Positions 1-8,689 of a stretch of DNA of 38,412 nt are shown piece by piece. Made by a program: the position numbers and the translations under genes. How positions within the stretch are numbered: the first letter of the stretch is position 1; every line of letters begins with the position of its first letter. Under the pieces are notes generated by a model that was given only the letters and a program-made list of their open reading frames with translations, was not told where the DNA came from and did no database searches. Source of the DNA: Cyanobacteria bacterium UBA11370 (GTDB taxonomy: Bacteria; Cyanobacteriota; Cyanobacteriia; Cyanobacteriales; Coleofasciculaceae); contig DNGI01000508.1 of NCBI GenBank assembly GCA_003486645.1, positions 1 to 38,412 on the forward strand, in the 5' to 3' direction.

Positions 1-108
1 ATCATGTCTAGTTGAATGACCCTAAAAAAGAGTGAGGGGGAGAGAGGGAGAGAGGGAGAGGGGGAGAGAGGGAGAAATTTTATTAGAGACAATCTAGATA
101 GACATGAT
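1..108. repeat. Dispersed palindromic element with purine core (copy 1)
   Basis: The left end ATCATGTCTAGTTGAAT and the right end, read on the opposite strand as ATCATGTCTATCTAGATT, form imperfect terminal inverted repeats of about 30 bases. They flank a core of GGGAGA-type purine repeats. Related copies lie at 18008-18108 and 38369-38412, with an opposite-orientation relative at 3622-3712. There is no coding capacity, so a MITE-like non-autonomous element is the best description. The left edge coincides with the window start and may be cut. Confidence 0.7.
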
Positions 109-187
109 CTAACAACCAACAACCAACAACCAACAACCAACAACCAACAACCAACAACCAACAACCAACAACCAACAACCAACAACT
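109..187. repeat. Heptanucleotide tandem repeat (CCAACAA)n
   Basis: About eleven head-to-tail copies of CCAACAA fill the space between the dispersed element and the stop codon of the helicase gene, which the array touches. The same heptamer recurs in at least five spacers of the hox operon. This is the short tandemly repeated repetitive class known from filamentous cyanobacteria. Confidence 0.9.
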
Positions 188-3100
188 AACTCACCACTTC
201 ATTAACAGGAAAACGATCAAGTAACTGAATTGCACGAATGGCATTACGTTTCAAAGAATCTGGTAGAGGCGGTACATGGGGAATTTGAGATAACAAATCA
301 ATCGTCCGACGCAATAGCCGCACAATATCCCCTTCATCCAAACTCGTATTCCCACATAACTGTGTCCATTCCACCCCTAACGCCCACTGTTCAACAATTC
401 CAATTAAGTCACGTTCTAACCAAACTGGCAATGCTACATGATAGCGACGCTGTACCTGAAAAAGTTGACGGCGCGTTTGTTTTAAGTTGTCTAATGCGGC
501 GATCGCTTGTTCTGAAGGTAAATAATTTGTCCAGCTATCGGGACGAGGGGTTTCTGTCACTAAAGCACAAGCAGCAGCGGCTAAGTTATGAGGGTCTAAA
601 TCATCAAATTCCCCCGACATTAGGGCTAAACCAATCCACAATTCATTATCCCCGCGAATTGCAGCCGCCGCTTGTCCTAGACGAGTCGGTGTCACATTTT
701 CCAAGCAACCAAATGCCCTTAAAATTTCCATCAGATTGAGAAATTCTTGCCAATGCTGGGCTTGGTTTTCTCGAAATTCGGCTTGACGGCGGTTGATTTC
801 GTCTTGTAAGGCTAACCGTCGTTTGTGACGTTTGAGTAACTGGGAGGGATTCCCCCAATTGTGCAGAGGATGAGTTTTGAGTTGGGTTGTTACCGCCTCT
901 ACAACTTGTAATTGAGCATACACTTCCGGCGCTATGGTTAGTTCTATCGTCGTCGGAATTTGAGAAGCGATCGCCTCTGTTTCTTCTGTCCCCCGTTTCA
1001 TTTGACCTGGCTTAAATTCAAGTTCTGGGGGAGGGACTAAACTGGAAAACTCTACACCCTCTAACTGACCATGCAAATCTACCACATCAGCCGTTGTCGC
1101 CACATACCAGCGATTATCCGCACTTAAACAAATCAGGTAAGGCAATTGACCCCGACCTTTTTCTTTCCCAACCAAAACAACAGGAATTGGAGACGGAACA
1201 GGGATATATTTTCCTTTTAAAGAGAGGAGAGTTCCCGTCGTGGCGTATTGGATTGCCTGAGTGATGATACTCGCTTGTACCGCTTCCGCTTGCCGTTCTA
1301 ACGTTTTGAGTAATCGCTGTTCTTCTTTCAGGCGTTCCTTAATTTTTTCGTACTGAGACAGGGCTTTAGGGTCTATTGATGCCAGTTGAATGTCAATTTT
1401 GGTCACTTCTGCCATCAAGTCGGTAATCGTCTGTTGCTGGGGTTTCAGATACAGTGTGGCAAGGTATTGGGCAAAGCTGCGTTCTACCAAATCCTTCGCT
1501 TGAGTCAGGCTGTGAGTTTGCAGCAAATTCAACACCATGCCATAAGTCGGTGTAAATTGACTTACCAACGGGTCAGCACCACTGGTTGCCAAGTAAGCCG
1601 CTTCCTTTGCCCCTTCAAACTGCGTCTGTAAAGTAACAACATACCCGGTTTCATCCATCCCTCGCCGTCCAGCTCGACCCGCCATCTGCAAAAATTCAGA
1701 AGGGGTTAATAGTCGGTGTCCGTCATCAGTACGCTTAGACAGGGCAGAAATCACCGTAGTCCGCGCAGGCATATTAATCCCAGCGGCTAGGGTTTCTGTG
1801 GCAAATACAACCTTAACTAAACCCTGCTGAAAGAGTTCTTCAATAAATCCCTTCCAAGCGGGTAAAATTCCAGCATGATGAGCCGCAATACCCCGATAAA
1901 GGGGTTCAACTTGTCCAGCACGACCTGCCTCTGGATTACGCGCTAAAAAGTCATCAATTTGTACTTTTAACTGTTGGGCTTCTATTTCATTAACCAGAGA
2001 AAATGCTCCCAATTCACTCACTGCCAAATTACATTCAGTCACCGAAAGATCGCAACCCGAACGACTGAAAATAAAGTAAATTGCTGGTAGCATATCTCGT
2101 TGCTGCAATTGATCCACCACATACAAGATTTGGGGAACAAACAGCACTTTAACTAAACCCTGTTGAAATAGGCTGGCGACTAAACTTCTCCACGATGGGG
2201 GAAGTTCGGCATGGTAGGCGGCAATTCCTCGCAACAGAGGTTCAACCATCAGTTTAATCTTGTCGTTGCGCCCGACATTCGGATTGCGTTCCAGAACGTC
2301 TTCTAGCAGTCCTTTAATCTGTGTAGCTTCTCTAGAATTAACCAGAGATAATTTGCCCAATTCAGTAACGGCTTGTTCGCAGCCCCGACGGTTGAAAATA
2401 AAGTAGAGAGTAGGTAACTTGCCGCTTTCTTGGAGTTGTTTAACCGCTGCGACTAAACTCCCACCTTTTTGTTGATTGTCAGAACGATTGCCACGACCAT
2501 TCTTTTCCCATCCTCCCCTCGGTTTTAGACGGGGGTTAATTTGGTTTTGATTTTTATCGAGTAGGGGAAAGAGTCCCTTGGGGTTGGCAAAGTGGAATTG
2601 CAAGGGAACGGGTCGGAAGTCGGAATAAATCAGTTCCGTTGAACCATGGACTTGATTAAGCCAATCGGTAAGTTGATCTGAATTAGCAACCGTAGCCGAG
2701 AGAGCAACCAGTTGGATTTCTCGCGGACAATAAATAATAGATTCTTCCCAAACTGTACCGCGCTGTCGGTCATTCATGTAATGGCACTCATCCAGCACTA
2801 CCGCCTCAACCCCTTCTAAGGAGGTGCCAATTTCGCCAATAGGCGTACCGTAGAGCATATTACGGAAGATTTCCGTCGTCATGACCAAGATCGGGGCATC
2901 TCGGTTGATGGAAATATCGCCTGTCACCAACCCGACTTGTTCTATGCCAAACTGCCCTCGAAAATCTCGCAGTTTCTGGTTTGAGAGGGCTTTCAAGGGG
3001 GTGGTGTAGAAAATCCGACCGCCCCTTGACAAAGCACGATAAATAGTGTATTCACCAATTAGTGTTTTACCAGAACCAGTAGGGGCGCAAACGACAACGG

Positions 3101-3206
3101 ATCGACCTGCATTAAGGGCAGCGATCGCTTGTTTTTGAAAGGGATCGAGTTCAAAGGGGAACAAATTTTTCAGGTCAAGTTCTATAGATGAAGTAGAAAC
3201 GTTCAC
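186..3206 (-). CDS. Ski2/Mtr4-like DEAD/DEAH-box RNA helicase with DSHCT domain
   Basis: This is a superfamily 2 RNA helicase of the Ski2 type, expected to unwind structured RNA during processing or decay. Visible motifs are Walker A APTGSGKT (residues 41-48), the DECH box (139-142), SAT (170-172), and motif VI QMAGRAGRRG (507-516). A long C-terminal region (about 540-1006) fits the rRNA-processing arch/DSHCT domain. The start is GTG. At 1006 residues it is longer than the roughly 890 that I expect for cyanobacterial relatives. The excess is explained by a tandem duplication of the first half of helicase domain 2 (residues about 252-361 and 362-474). The first copy is degenerate: YHAEL replaces HHAGI, and the ATE motif is lost. 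The second copy runs into the conserved motif V/VI region, so the enzyme may still work. A CCAACAA array abuts the stop codon. Confidence 0.92.
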   Translation of the reverse strand: MNVSTSSIELDLKNLFPFELDPFQKQAIAALNAGRSVVVCAPTGSGKTLIGEYTIYRALSRGGRIFYTTPLKALSNQKLRDFRGQFGIEQVGLVTGDISINRDAPILVMTTEIFRNMLYGTPIGEIGTSLEGVEAVVLDECHYMNDRQRGTVWEESIIYCPREIQLVALSATVANSDQLTDWLNQVHGSTELIYSDFRPVPLQFHFANPKGLFPLLDKNQNQINPRLKPRGGWEKNGRGNRSDNQQKGGSLVAAVKQLQESGKLPTLYFIFNRRGCEQAVTELGKLSLVNSREATQIKGLLEDVLERNPNVGRNDKIKLMVEPLLRGIAAYHAELPPSWRSLVASLFQQGLVKVLFVPQILYVVDQLQQRDMLPAIYFIFSRSGCDLSVTECNLAVSELGAFSLVNEIEAQQLKVQIDDFLARNPEAGRAGQVEPLYRGIAAHHAGILPAWKGFIEELFQQGLVKVVFATETLAAGINMPARTTVISALSKRTDDGHRLLTPSEFLQMAGRAGRRGMDETGYVVTLQTQFEGAKEAAYLATSGADPLVSQFTPTYGMVLNLLQTHSLTQAKDLVERSFAQYLATLYLKPQQQTITDLMAEVTKIDIQLASIDPKALSQYEKIKERLKEEQRLLKTLERQAEAVQASIITQAIQYATTGTLLSLKGKYIPVPSPIPVVLVGKEKGRGQLPYLICLSADNRWYVATTADVVDLHGQLEGVEFSSLVPPPELEFKPGQMKRGTEETEAIASQIPTTIELTIAPEVYAQLQVVEAVTTQLKTHPLHNWGNPSQLLKRHKRRLALQDEINRRQAEFRENQAQHWQEFLNLMEILRAFGCLENVTPTRLGQAAAAIRGDNELWIGLALMSGEFDDLDPHNLAAAACALVTETPRPDSWTNYLPSEQAIAALDNLKQTRRQLFQVQRRYHVALPVWLERDLIGIVEQWALGVEWTQLCGNTSLDEGDIVRLLRRTIDLLSQIPHVPPLPDSLKRNAIRAIQLLDRFPVNEVVS
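1785..2453 (-). repeat. Intragenic tandem duplication in the helicase gene
   Basis: Two consecutive segments of about 110 codons both carry the pattern LPxxYFIFxRxGC ... LxRNPxxGR ... EPLxRGIAAxHA ... LFQQGLVKVxF. The first spans residues about 252-361 (2453-2124) and the second 362-474 (2123-1785). They are similar in protein but clearly diverged in DNA, so the duplication is not recent. Confidence 0.85.
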
Positions 3207-3413
3207 ACAAGGTTTATTGCGACCTCCCTAACCGAAGAGTAGTTTGCCATTACCCACATTTTAGGAAGCATAGTAGAAATCTGGGTAATAAAGAAGCAAG
3301 GGCTGCTACACGCTGCTCGTGCTAGGTATTTTTGTCGAATTTTTTGATTTTATCCTGATCCCCGATGTGGCGCTCTGAAAAAGGCACTAGAAACTCTGAC
3401 ACGGAGGTTTACT

Positions 3414-3554
3414 ATGTGCGACTACACCAACGGGTTTTCACGGCAGTCCCGTTTAGGGGATAGATCTGAAAACTTGGTTCTCGGATCAAATTTCCTTAGT
3501 GGGTTAACGTTTGAGTCCGAAAACGTGGACGACAATCGGGGCAGTGGTCGCTAG
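3414..3554 (+). CDS. Candidate small protein, 46 aa, unknown
   Basis: A 46-codon frame opens with ATG six bases after a strong GGAGG ribosome-binding sequence (3403-3407) and ends with TAG. The product is hydrophilic, rich in Ser, Gly, Asn and Arg, begins MCDYTNGFSRQ, and has no membrane segment. A strong hairpin terminator lies downstream at 3815-3845 on the same strand. I recognise no family. A chance frame next to a chance purine tract is a real alternative, since the surrounding 700 bases otherwise look non-coding. Confidence 0.3.
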   Translation: MCDYTNGFSRQSRLGDRSENLVLGSNFLSGLTFESENVDDNRGSGR

Positions 3555-3557
3555 AGG

Positions 3558-3582
3558 TAAGCTCATCGGCATTTAAACTGCG
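3558..3582. repeat. Solo end of a palindromic element
   Basis: The stretch beginning TAAGCTCATCGGCATTTAAA closely matches the left terminal repeat of the complete element at 14150-14266. No partner end was found nearby, so it is a truncated copy. Confidence 0.5.
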
Positions 3583-3621
3583 TATTCACATTCTAACTTT
3601 CTGTCTGTTGTCCGTCGTTAT

Positions 3622-3712
3622 ATCATGTCCGTCTAATTGTCTCTAATAAAACTGCTCTCCCTTATCCCCCCCTATCTCCCTTATCTCCCTTGTCCCCCTT
3701 ATCTCCTATCTT
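3622..3712. repeat. Relative of the ATCATGTC element, opposite orientation
   Basis: The stretch beginning ATCATGTCCGTCTAATTG, followed by TCTCTAATAAAA, matches the reverse complement of the right end of the element at 1-108. It leads into a pyrimidine core (CCCTTAT/CTCCCTT repeats) instead of a purine one, as expected for an inverted copy. The far end has diverged and is not clearly recognisable. Confidence 0.55.
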
Positions 3713-3814
3713 TGATTGCAACTTGGTATGAGTCTTCTTGGCCAGAGATCAAACCTGTTTTACCCTCTGACGGCTAAGTGCTGACTCCTGCTGTAAGTTT
3801 AGAAAGGAAAGAAG

Positions 3815-3845
3815 AACCCAGCTATAGTAGCTGGGTTTTCACTTT
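3815..3845. terminator. Strong hairpin terminator
   Basis: A perfect 10-bp stem AACCCAGCTA/TAGCTGGGTT with a 3-base loop is followed by TTCACTTTTG on the plus strand and by TTCTTCTTTCC on the minus strand. It lies about 75 bases beyond the stop of the minus-strand anti-sigma kinase gene. It could end that transcript, a plus-strand transcript from 3414-3554, or both. Confidence 0.75.
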
Positions 3846-3847
3846 TG

Positions 3848-3880
3848 TTATCTGTTGTCGGTTGTTAGTTGTTTGTTATC
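3848..3880. repeat. Short degenerate heptamer array
   Basis: Degenerate TTGTTGG/TTGTTAG units related to the long arrays in the hox operon occur just downstream of the terminator. Confidence 0.5.
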
Positions 3881-3917
3881 ACATTATAGCGCTAAATCAA
3901 CAACTTATGACCAACCG

Positions 3918-4337
3918 CTAATAAAACTTCACAATCAACAAACAATTGCGATTGTCATCAGTACGTCTATAAGTGAGCTTATCGGCAATTTTTTGCATAA
4001 TAGCCAGTCCCCGTCCACCGCTAGCCTGGGCATCTGGCAGTAGGGATGGGGTTTGGAGTCGCGCTTCTAAATCAAAGGGGGGGCCGCCGTCCCAAATCCG
4101 CATTTCTAAACAGTGAGACAATAGACTTACTTCGATCTCGATAGGGACGCTAGTGGGTAGGTTTTTGTGAGCATGGCGAACAGCATTGGTAAATGCTTCC
4201 GCAATCACTAATTTACACTGTAGCCACACTATTGTAGGAATAGGTGGGTGGGTGAGTTGGTCGAACCACGACAGAACCTGGTCTAATGCCTTGAGATCGC
4301 TGGGAAATTGTTGGATAGATTTTTGGAGGTCTTTCAA
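3918..4337 (-). CDS. RsbW/SpoIIAB-like anti-sigma factor serine kinase
   Basis: This is a small GHKL-fold ATPase of 139 residues, typical of RsbW-type switch kinases that bind a sigma factor or other target and phosphorylate a STAS antagonist. The N-box is EAFTNAVRHAHKN (residues 47-59, N51), the G1 box is DGGPPFD (83-89), and the G2 box is GGRGLAIM (107-114). The only in-frame start candidate after the upstream stop is TTG. The frame stays open about 25 codons further upstream, with no ATG or GTG. It is divergent from the response-regulator phosphatase gene and about 1.5 kb from the STAS gene, so the three look like one partner-switching set. The cognate sigma factor is not in the window. 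Confidence 0.88.
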   Translation of the reverse strand: MKDLQKSIQQFPSDLKALDQVLSWFDQLTHPPIPTIVWLQCKLVIAEAFTNAVRHAHKNLPTSVPIEIEVSLLSHCLEMRIWDGGPPFDLEARLQTPSLLPDAQASGGRGLAIMQKIADKLTYRRTDDNRNCLLIVKFY

Positions 4338-4572
4338 CTGCTCAAAGCCTTTTAAATCAACGACACTAAAGCCTTTATTTTCAGCGCACCAATACTCCTA
4401 TTGAAAAATCCAGTCTACCCTAGATTTAATCCTTGTTCTACTATTGACTCACTTGTCTTGGGATTTTTATCACTTTGTCACTAAACTACACTCAAGTGCA
4501 TCTAGATTGCCACCCTCATTGTAAGCCCGTGCATCTGCAATCTCCTTGAGTGACTTGTACTACCTCGATGCC

Positions 4573-5712
4573 ATGAACCAAATTTTGATTATTGATGACG
4601 ACCCGGCGATTCAGATATTGTTGAAACGGACACTTCACAACCAGGGGTATGAGGTTGCTGTTGCCAGTAACGGTGAAGACGGCCTAGCACAAGCACGACA
4701 GATCCGTCCAGCACTAGTGATTTGCGATTGGATTATGCCCCGTATGAACGGACTGGAAGTTTGCCGTCAAGTGAAAGCAACTCCAGAACTTTCAACAACG
4801 ATGTTTATTTTACTGACCTCTCTGGGATCAGTGGAGGATCGGGTTAAGGGGTTAGATGCGGGTGCAGATGACTTTTTGTGCAAGCCAATTGAAATGGCTG
4901 AGTTGAAGGCACGAGTGCGGGCTGGATTAAGGCTACATCAACTGAGTCAGGACTTGCAGCACCAAAAAGAATTATTAGAGATGGAATTAGCGGAAGCCGC
5001 AGAATACGTGCGTTCCATTCTACCAGACGAGATGGAGGGGCCACCTGTCAGTATCGATACACGATTTGTGCCGTCCCGTCAACTGGGGGGGGATGGCTTT
5101 GATTACTACTGGCTTGATTCCGATTATTTAGCGATCTATCTATTGGATGCAGCAGGGCATGGCTTACGAGCAGCGCTACCGACGCTTTCCGTGTTAAATA
5201 TGCTCAAGTCACGAGTGCTGCCTAAAATTAATTATTATCAACCCAGCGATGTTTTGCGGGGATTAAACCAAACATTCCAGATGACTCAGCGCAATGACAA
5301 GTATTTTACCATCTGGTACGGAGTTTATAACCGGGTTAAACGCGAACTCACTTACGCCAGTGCGGGTCATCCACCTGCGATATTAATTTCTGGTACGCCC
5401 AATTCAGCGATAGAGGTCAAACGATTAAAGACACCCGGCTTACCTGTCGGTATGTTCCCAGAGGCGGATTATGCTGATCAATGTTGTGAAGTCAGGGAAC
5501 CGAGTACTCTCTACGTCTTTAGTGATGGAATTTACGAAATTAACCAACCGGATGGCACGATATGGGGGCTTGAACCCTTTGTTAAATTGCTGGCTGAGTG
5601 TAGGCAGAAGAGTTTTTCTAACCTAGATCCGGTTTTGGATTCTCTGCAAGCCGTGAATCCCAAAGAGTATTTTGATGATGATGTGTCTTTACTGGAAATT
5701 AAGTTTGATTAA
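4573..5712 (+). CDS. Response regulator with PP2C/RsbU-type serine phosphatase domain
   Basis: An N-terminal receiver domain (residues about 1-120) has the acidic pocket DDD near residues 8-10, the phospho-acceptor Asp52 in CDWIMP, and the Lys of CKPIE. A linker helix (about 120-150) leads to a SpoIIE/PP2C domain with GGDGFDYYW, DAAGHG and the terminal DDDVSLLE metal-binding motif. This architecture dephosphorylates a phosphorylated STAS protein in response to a histidine kinase. I chose ATG 4573 because the receiver strand NQILIIDDD follows at once. An in-frame TTG at 4546 would add nine residues. No histidine kinase is adjacent. Confidence 0.9.
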   Translation: MNQILIIDDDPAIQILLKRTLHNQGYEVAVASNGEDGLAQARQIRPALVICDWIMPRMNGLEVCRQVKATPELSTTMFILLTSLGSVEDRVKGLDAGADDFLCKPIEMAELKARVRAGLRLHQLSQDLQHQKELLEMELAEAAEYVRSILPDEMEGPPVSIDTRFVPSRQLGGDGFDYYWLDSDYLAIYLLDAAGHGLRAALPTLSVLNMLKSRVLPKINYYQPSDVLRGLNQTFQMTQRNDKYFTIWYGVYNRVKRELTYASAGHPPAILISGTPNSAIEVKRLKTPGLPVGMFPEADYADQCCEVREPSTLYVFSDGIYEINQPDGTIWGLEPFVKLLAECRQKSFSNLDPVLDSLQAVNPKEYFDDDVSLLEIKFD

Positions 5713-5716
5713 AGGA

Positions 5717-5813
5717 GTTTCTTAAAGGGGCAAGGGGTAAGGGGTAAGGGGGAAGGGGTAAGGGTGAGTCTAATTCTTTCCCTTTTCCCTTTTCCCTTTT
5801 CCCTTTTCCTCTT
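5717..5813. repeat. Heptamer palindrome between convergent genes
   Basis: GGGGTAA-type purine heptamers are followed, after a 15-base AT-rich turn, by CCCTTTT heptamers. The whole segment can fold as one long imperfect hairpin. It fills the gap between the convergent phosphatase and STAS genes and may act as a bidirectional terminator. Confidence 0.7.
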
Positions 5814-5839
5814 CGCCATTGCTGACGATGCTTTTGAAA

Positions 5840-6166
5840 TTAGCTGGTGGAAACTATAGCGTTCTCAAACTCTTCTCGCGTGGGAAAAATTTCAAAAACG
5901 CGATCCATGCTTGTCAGTTCAAATAACATTTTGATTTGTTCGTTGACTGAGCAAACAAAAAGCTTGCCACCTGCGGCACGAACCGTTTTCAGTGCTAAAA
6001 CAAGCGCCCCTAAACCGGAACTATCCATAAAGGAAACGTCTTGAAAATCAATCAATACAATATCGACATTAGATTCCACAAGGCGACTGATCTCTTGACG
6101 AAACTGACCGGCCTTTGTGCCATCTAAGATGCCAGAGGGTTGAACTATTTTAACCACAGGAGCCAT
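5840..6166 (-). CDS. STAS-domain anti-anti-sigma factor (RsbV/SpoIIAA-like)
   Basis: This is a single STAS domain of 108 residues, the usual size for an anti-sigma factor antagonist. The phosphorylation loop DSSGLG (residues 48-53) with Ser49/Ser50 is intact, preceded by the beta strand VDIVLIDFQDVSFM. The protein is the expected substrate of the kinase at 3918-4337 and of the phosphatase at 4573-5712. It is convergent with the phosphatase gene and therefore separately transcribed. Confidence 0.92.
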   Translation of the reverse strand: MAPVVKIVQPSGILDGTKAGQFRQEISRLVESNVDIVLIDFQDVSFMDSSGLGALVLALKTVRAAGGKLFVCSVNEQIKMLFELTSMDRVFEIFPTREEFENAIVSTS

Positions 6167-6319
6167 ATTTACTTAAGACTGCCGTTACACGAATATCCAG
6201 ACTTTGCCAGTATAGCTGCGACAAATAGTTTCAGCCAGACTCTAGTGCAGTATTGCGGCAATAATTGGGCATTTTTGTTACCTGTAGGAGGAACCGAATT
6301 GCTGCAAAATTTGCTGCCA

Positions 6320-6620
6320 ACTAACACTAGCTACCGGGGTTGTTGACACTCCCTAGGCGTAGAACGCAGGAGATTCTTGCTTCACAGGGGACTGGAGTTT
6401 TACAACTTCCGGGTTGTAGTCTAACCCTCCACAAGCTTTTACGGACTGTCTGACCGCAACGGTAAAAGAGCAAGTGCATCTCAACATTGCAGAGATACTC
6501 TAGTCCTTACCAACGAATGTCCTATCTGTCCGGATTGTTTAGATAGGCACGTTTACTATACCCCATTGTTACGAGAGTATAGCTCGGTTGAAGCGAACCC
6601 GATGCACCTGAAACGCTCGA
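6320..6620. other. Structured non-coding stretch, possible IS200/IS605-type remnant
   Basis: The 595-base gap before crtO has no convincing gene. From about 6340 it contains a hairpin (CTCC.AGGCGT / ACGC.AGGAG) inside GTTGACACTCCC...ATTCTTG. A long GC-richer stretch with further stems follows, for example CTATCTGTCC/GATAG near 6522-6546. The opening resembles the 3' end region of cyanobacterial TnpB-type IS200/IS605 elements as I remember them. No tnpA or tnpB remains. It could equally be an uncharacterised structured RNA. The call is tentative. Confidence 0.3.
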
Positions 6621-6761
6621 CTGACTAAAAAATGGTGCTGCCCTAATAATCTTGCTTCTGGCAGAGGGAGCCTGAATACTATGTATCTCCCATGATAGAC
6701 TAGCTCAACTTTTAATTTCTTTAGAATTCAGGAAATTATCTCAAATGTAAGAGTTTAATTC

Positions 6762-8456
6762 ATGGAATCTTATGATGTCGTTATCATCGGCGCGGGTCAC
6801 AATGGCTTAGTCTGCGCGGCTTACCTGCTCAAAGCGGGTTATAGTGTGTTGTTACTAGAGGCGCGTTCGGTTCCTGGCGGTGCAGCAACCACGGAAGAAG
6901 CGTTGCCGGAGGAAGCCCCAGGCTTTAAATTTAATCTTTGTGCCATTGATCACGAATTTATCCACTTGGGACCCGTTGTTGAAGAATTAGAATTAACCAA
7001 ATACGGATTAGAATACCTTTATTGCGATCCGGTAGTTTTTTGTCCCCATCCCGATGGCAAATATTTTCTAGCACACCGCAGCTTGGAGAAGACCTGTGCT
7101 GAAATTGAACGCTTCAATCCTCGTGATGCTAAAAAATATGCTGAATTTACCCACTTCTGGCAACGGGTACTGGGAATGATGATTCCGGTATTCAACGCAC
7201 CGCCAAAGTCAGTCGTTGATATGGCGGGTAATTATGATTGGGCTAAACTCAAGGATCTATTTTCTGTCATTGGTCCTCCTGATAAAACGCTGGACTTTAT
7301 TCGCACCATGTTTAATAGTCCACGGGATATTTTAGAGGAGTGGTTTGATTCCGAATTTCTCAAAGCTCCCCTAGCCAGATTAGCATCAGAACTGGGTGCG
7401 CCTCCCTCTCAAAAAACAATTTCTGTGGGCGCAATTATGATGGCAATGCGTCATAATCCTGGCATGGCTAGACCGAGAGGCGGTACAGGCGCACTCACCC
7501 AAGCGTTGCTGAATTTAGTTAAAAGTAAAGGGGGAGTTGTTCTTACGGAGCAGCGGGTTGAACGTATTTTAATTGATGATGGTCGAGCGGTAGGAGTGCG
7601 GGTTGCTAATGGTACGGAATATCGAGCAAACCGGGGTGTAATTTCTAATATTGATGCCAAGCGTGTTTTCTTACAATTAATGGATGCGAGTGAGGTGGAG
7701 GCGGCTGATTCTAACTTACGAGAGCGATTAGAACGTCGGATTGTTAATAGTAATGATAGTATCATGAAAGTTGATTTGGCAATCTCTGAACCCTTACGTT
7801 TTGAGCATCATAATCATCGGGATGAGTATCTGATTGGTTCGGTTTTAATTGCTGATTCGGTTAACCAAATCGAAGTTGCTCATCATGAACCGACGATTGG
7901 TAAAATTCCGGATTCTGACCCATCTTTGTATGTGGTTGTACCCACCATGCTTGACCCTTCTATGGCTCCTGAAGGGAAACATACCGTGTGGATTGAATTT
8001 TTTGCCCCGTATCAAATTGCAGGTGCTGAGGGGACGGGAATCAAGGGTACAGGATGGACGGATGAACTGAAAAATAAAGTTGGCGATCGCTTAATTGATA
8101 AGTTGGCAGATTATGCCCCAAATGTGAAAAATTCTATCATTGCGCGTCGGGTGGAAAGCCCGCCGGAATTGAGCGATCGCACAGGGTTCCTCAAAGGAAA
8201 TCACTATCATATTGATATGACGTTAGATCAGATGGTGTTCTTCCGACCTTTACCGGAATTAGCCAATTATAAAACACCGATTGATGGGTTATTCCTTACA
8301 GGTGCTGGAACTCATCCGGGGGGGTCTATTTCCGGGATGCCGGGACGGAATTGCGCTCGTGTTTTTCTGCATACTCAACAGCCGATTGGTCAAAAGTTAA
8401 AGGAAGCGGGGAATGCTGTTAAGTCAACAGTAGAGTCTGTTTTTAGGATATCTTGA
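6762..8456 (+). CDS. crtO: CrtO-type beta-carotene ketolase (FAD-dependent)
   Basis: This 564-residue flavoprotein of the phytoene-desaturase superfamily is expected to oxidise beta-carotene to echinenone and possibly canthaxanthin at the membrane. The Rossmann motif GAGHNG (residues 11-16) is followed by the LLEAR...PGGAA dinucleotide signature. The central motif CAIDHEFI and the C-terminal GAGTHPGGSISGMPGRNCA match the Synechocystis CrtO pattern closely. The length is normal. The gene begins at ATG without a clear ribosome-binding site and appears monocistronic, with a following same-strand gene 230 bases away. Confidence 0.93.
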   Translation: MESYDVVIIGAGHNGLVCAAYLLKAGYSVLLLEARSVPGGAATTEEALPEEAPGFKFNLCAIDHEFIHLGPVVEELELTKYGLEYLYCDPVVFCPHPDGKYFLAHRSLEKTCAEIERFNPRDAKKYAEFTHFWQRVLGMMIPVFNAPPKSVVDMAGNYDWAKLKDLFSVIGPPDKTLDFIRTMFNSPRDILEEWFDSEFLKAPLARLASELGAPPSQKTISVGAIMMAMRHNPGMARPRGGTGALTQALLNLVKSKGGVVLTEQRVERILIDDGRAVGVRVANGTEYRANRGVISNIDAKRVFLQLMDASEVEAADSNLRERLERRIVNSNDSIMKVDLAISEPLRFEHHNHRDEYLIGSVLIADSVNQIEVAHHEPTIGKIPDSDPSLYVVVPTMLDPSMAPEGKHTVWIEFFAPYQIAGAEGTGIKGTGWTDELKNKVGDRLIDKLADYAPNVKNSIIARRVESPPELSDRTGFLKGNHYHIDMTLDQMVFFRPLPELANYKTPIDGLFLTGAGTHPGGSISGMPGRNCARVFLHTQQPIGQKLKEAGNAVKSTVESVFRIS

Positions 8457-8689
8457 GAAGGTTATGAGCAGGGAATATAGCACTTCCTAGTCAGTGAAGT
8501 ACAAGAATTCATCCCTTATCCTTCATCTTTTCTGCCCGGTGGGATGTATTTGATTCAACAACAGAACTGCTATAAAGTGAATAACCCACGCCCTGCTCTT
8601 AATAATCTCCTCGATTAAGTAAAATTAAGTAATTCCCTATTCTTTATAGTCTAGGGAAAGAGAACAACAGGATACTTGTGGCAGGGATA

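Noticed and set aside
230-739. A 169-codon plus-strand open frame inside the helicase gene
   Set aside because: It lies wholly antisense to a strongly supported helicase C-terminal region, and its product has low-complexity composition and no family motif.
6140-6346. A 68-codon plus-strand frame starting antisense to the STAS gene
   Set aside because: There is no family pattern or ribosome site, and it runs into the putative IS remnant; most likely chance.
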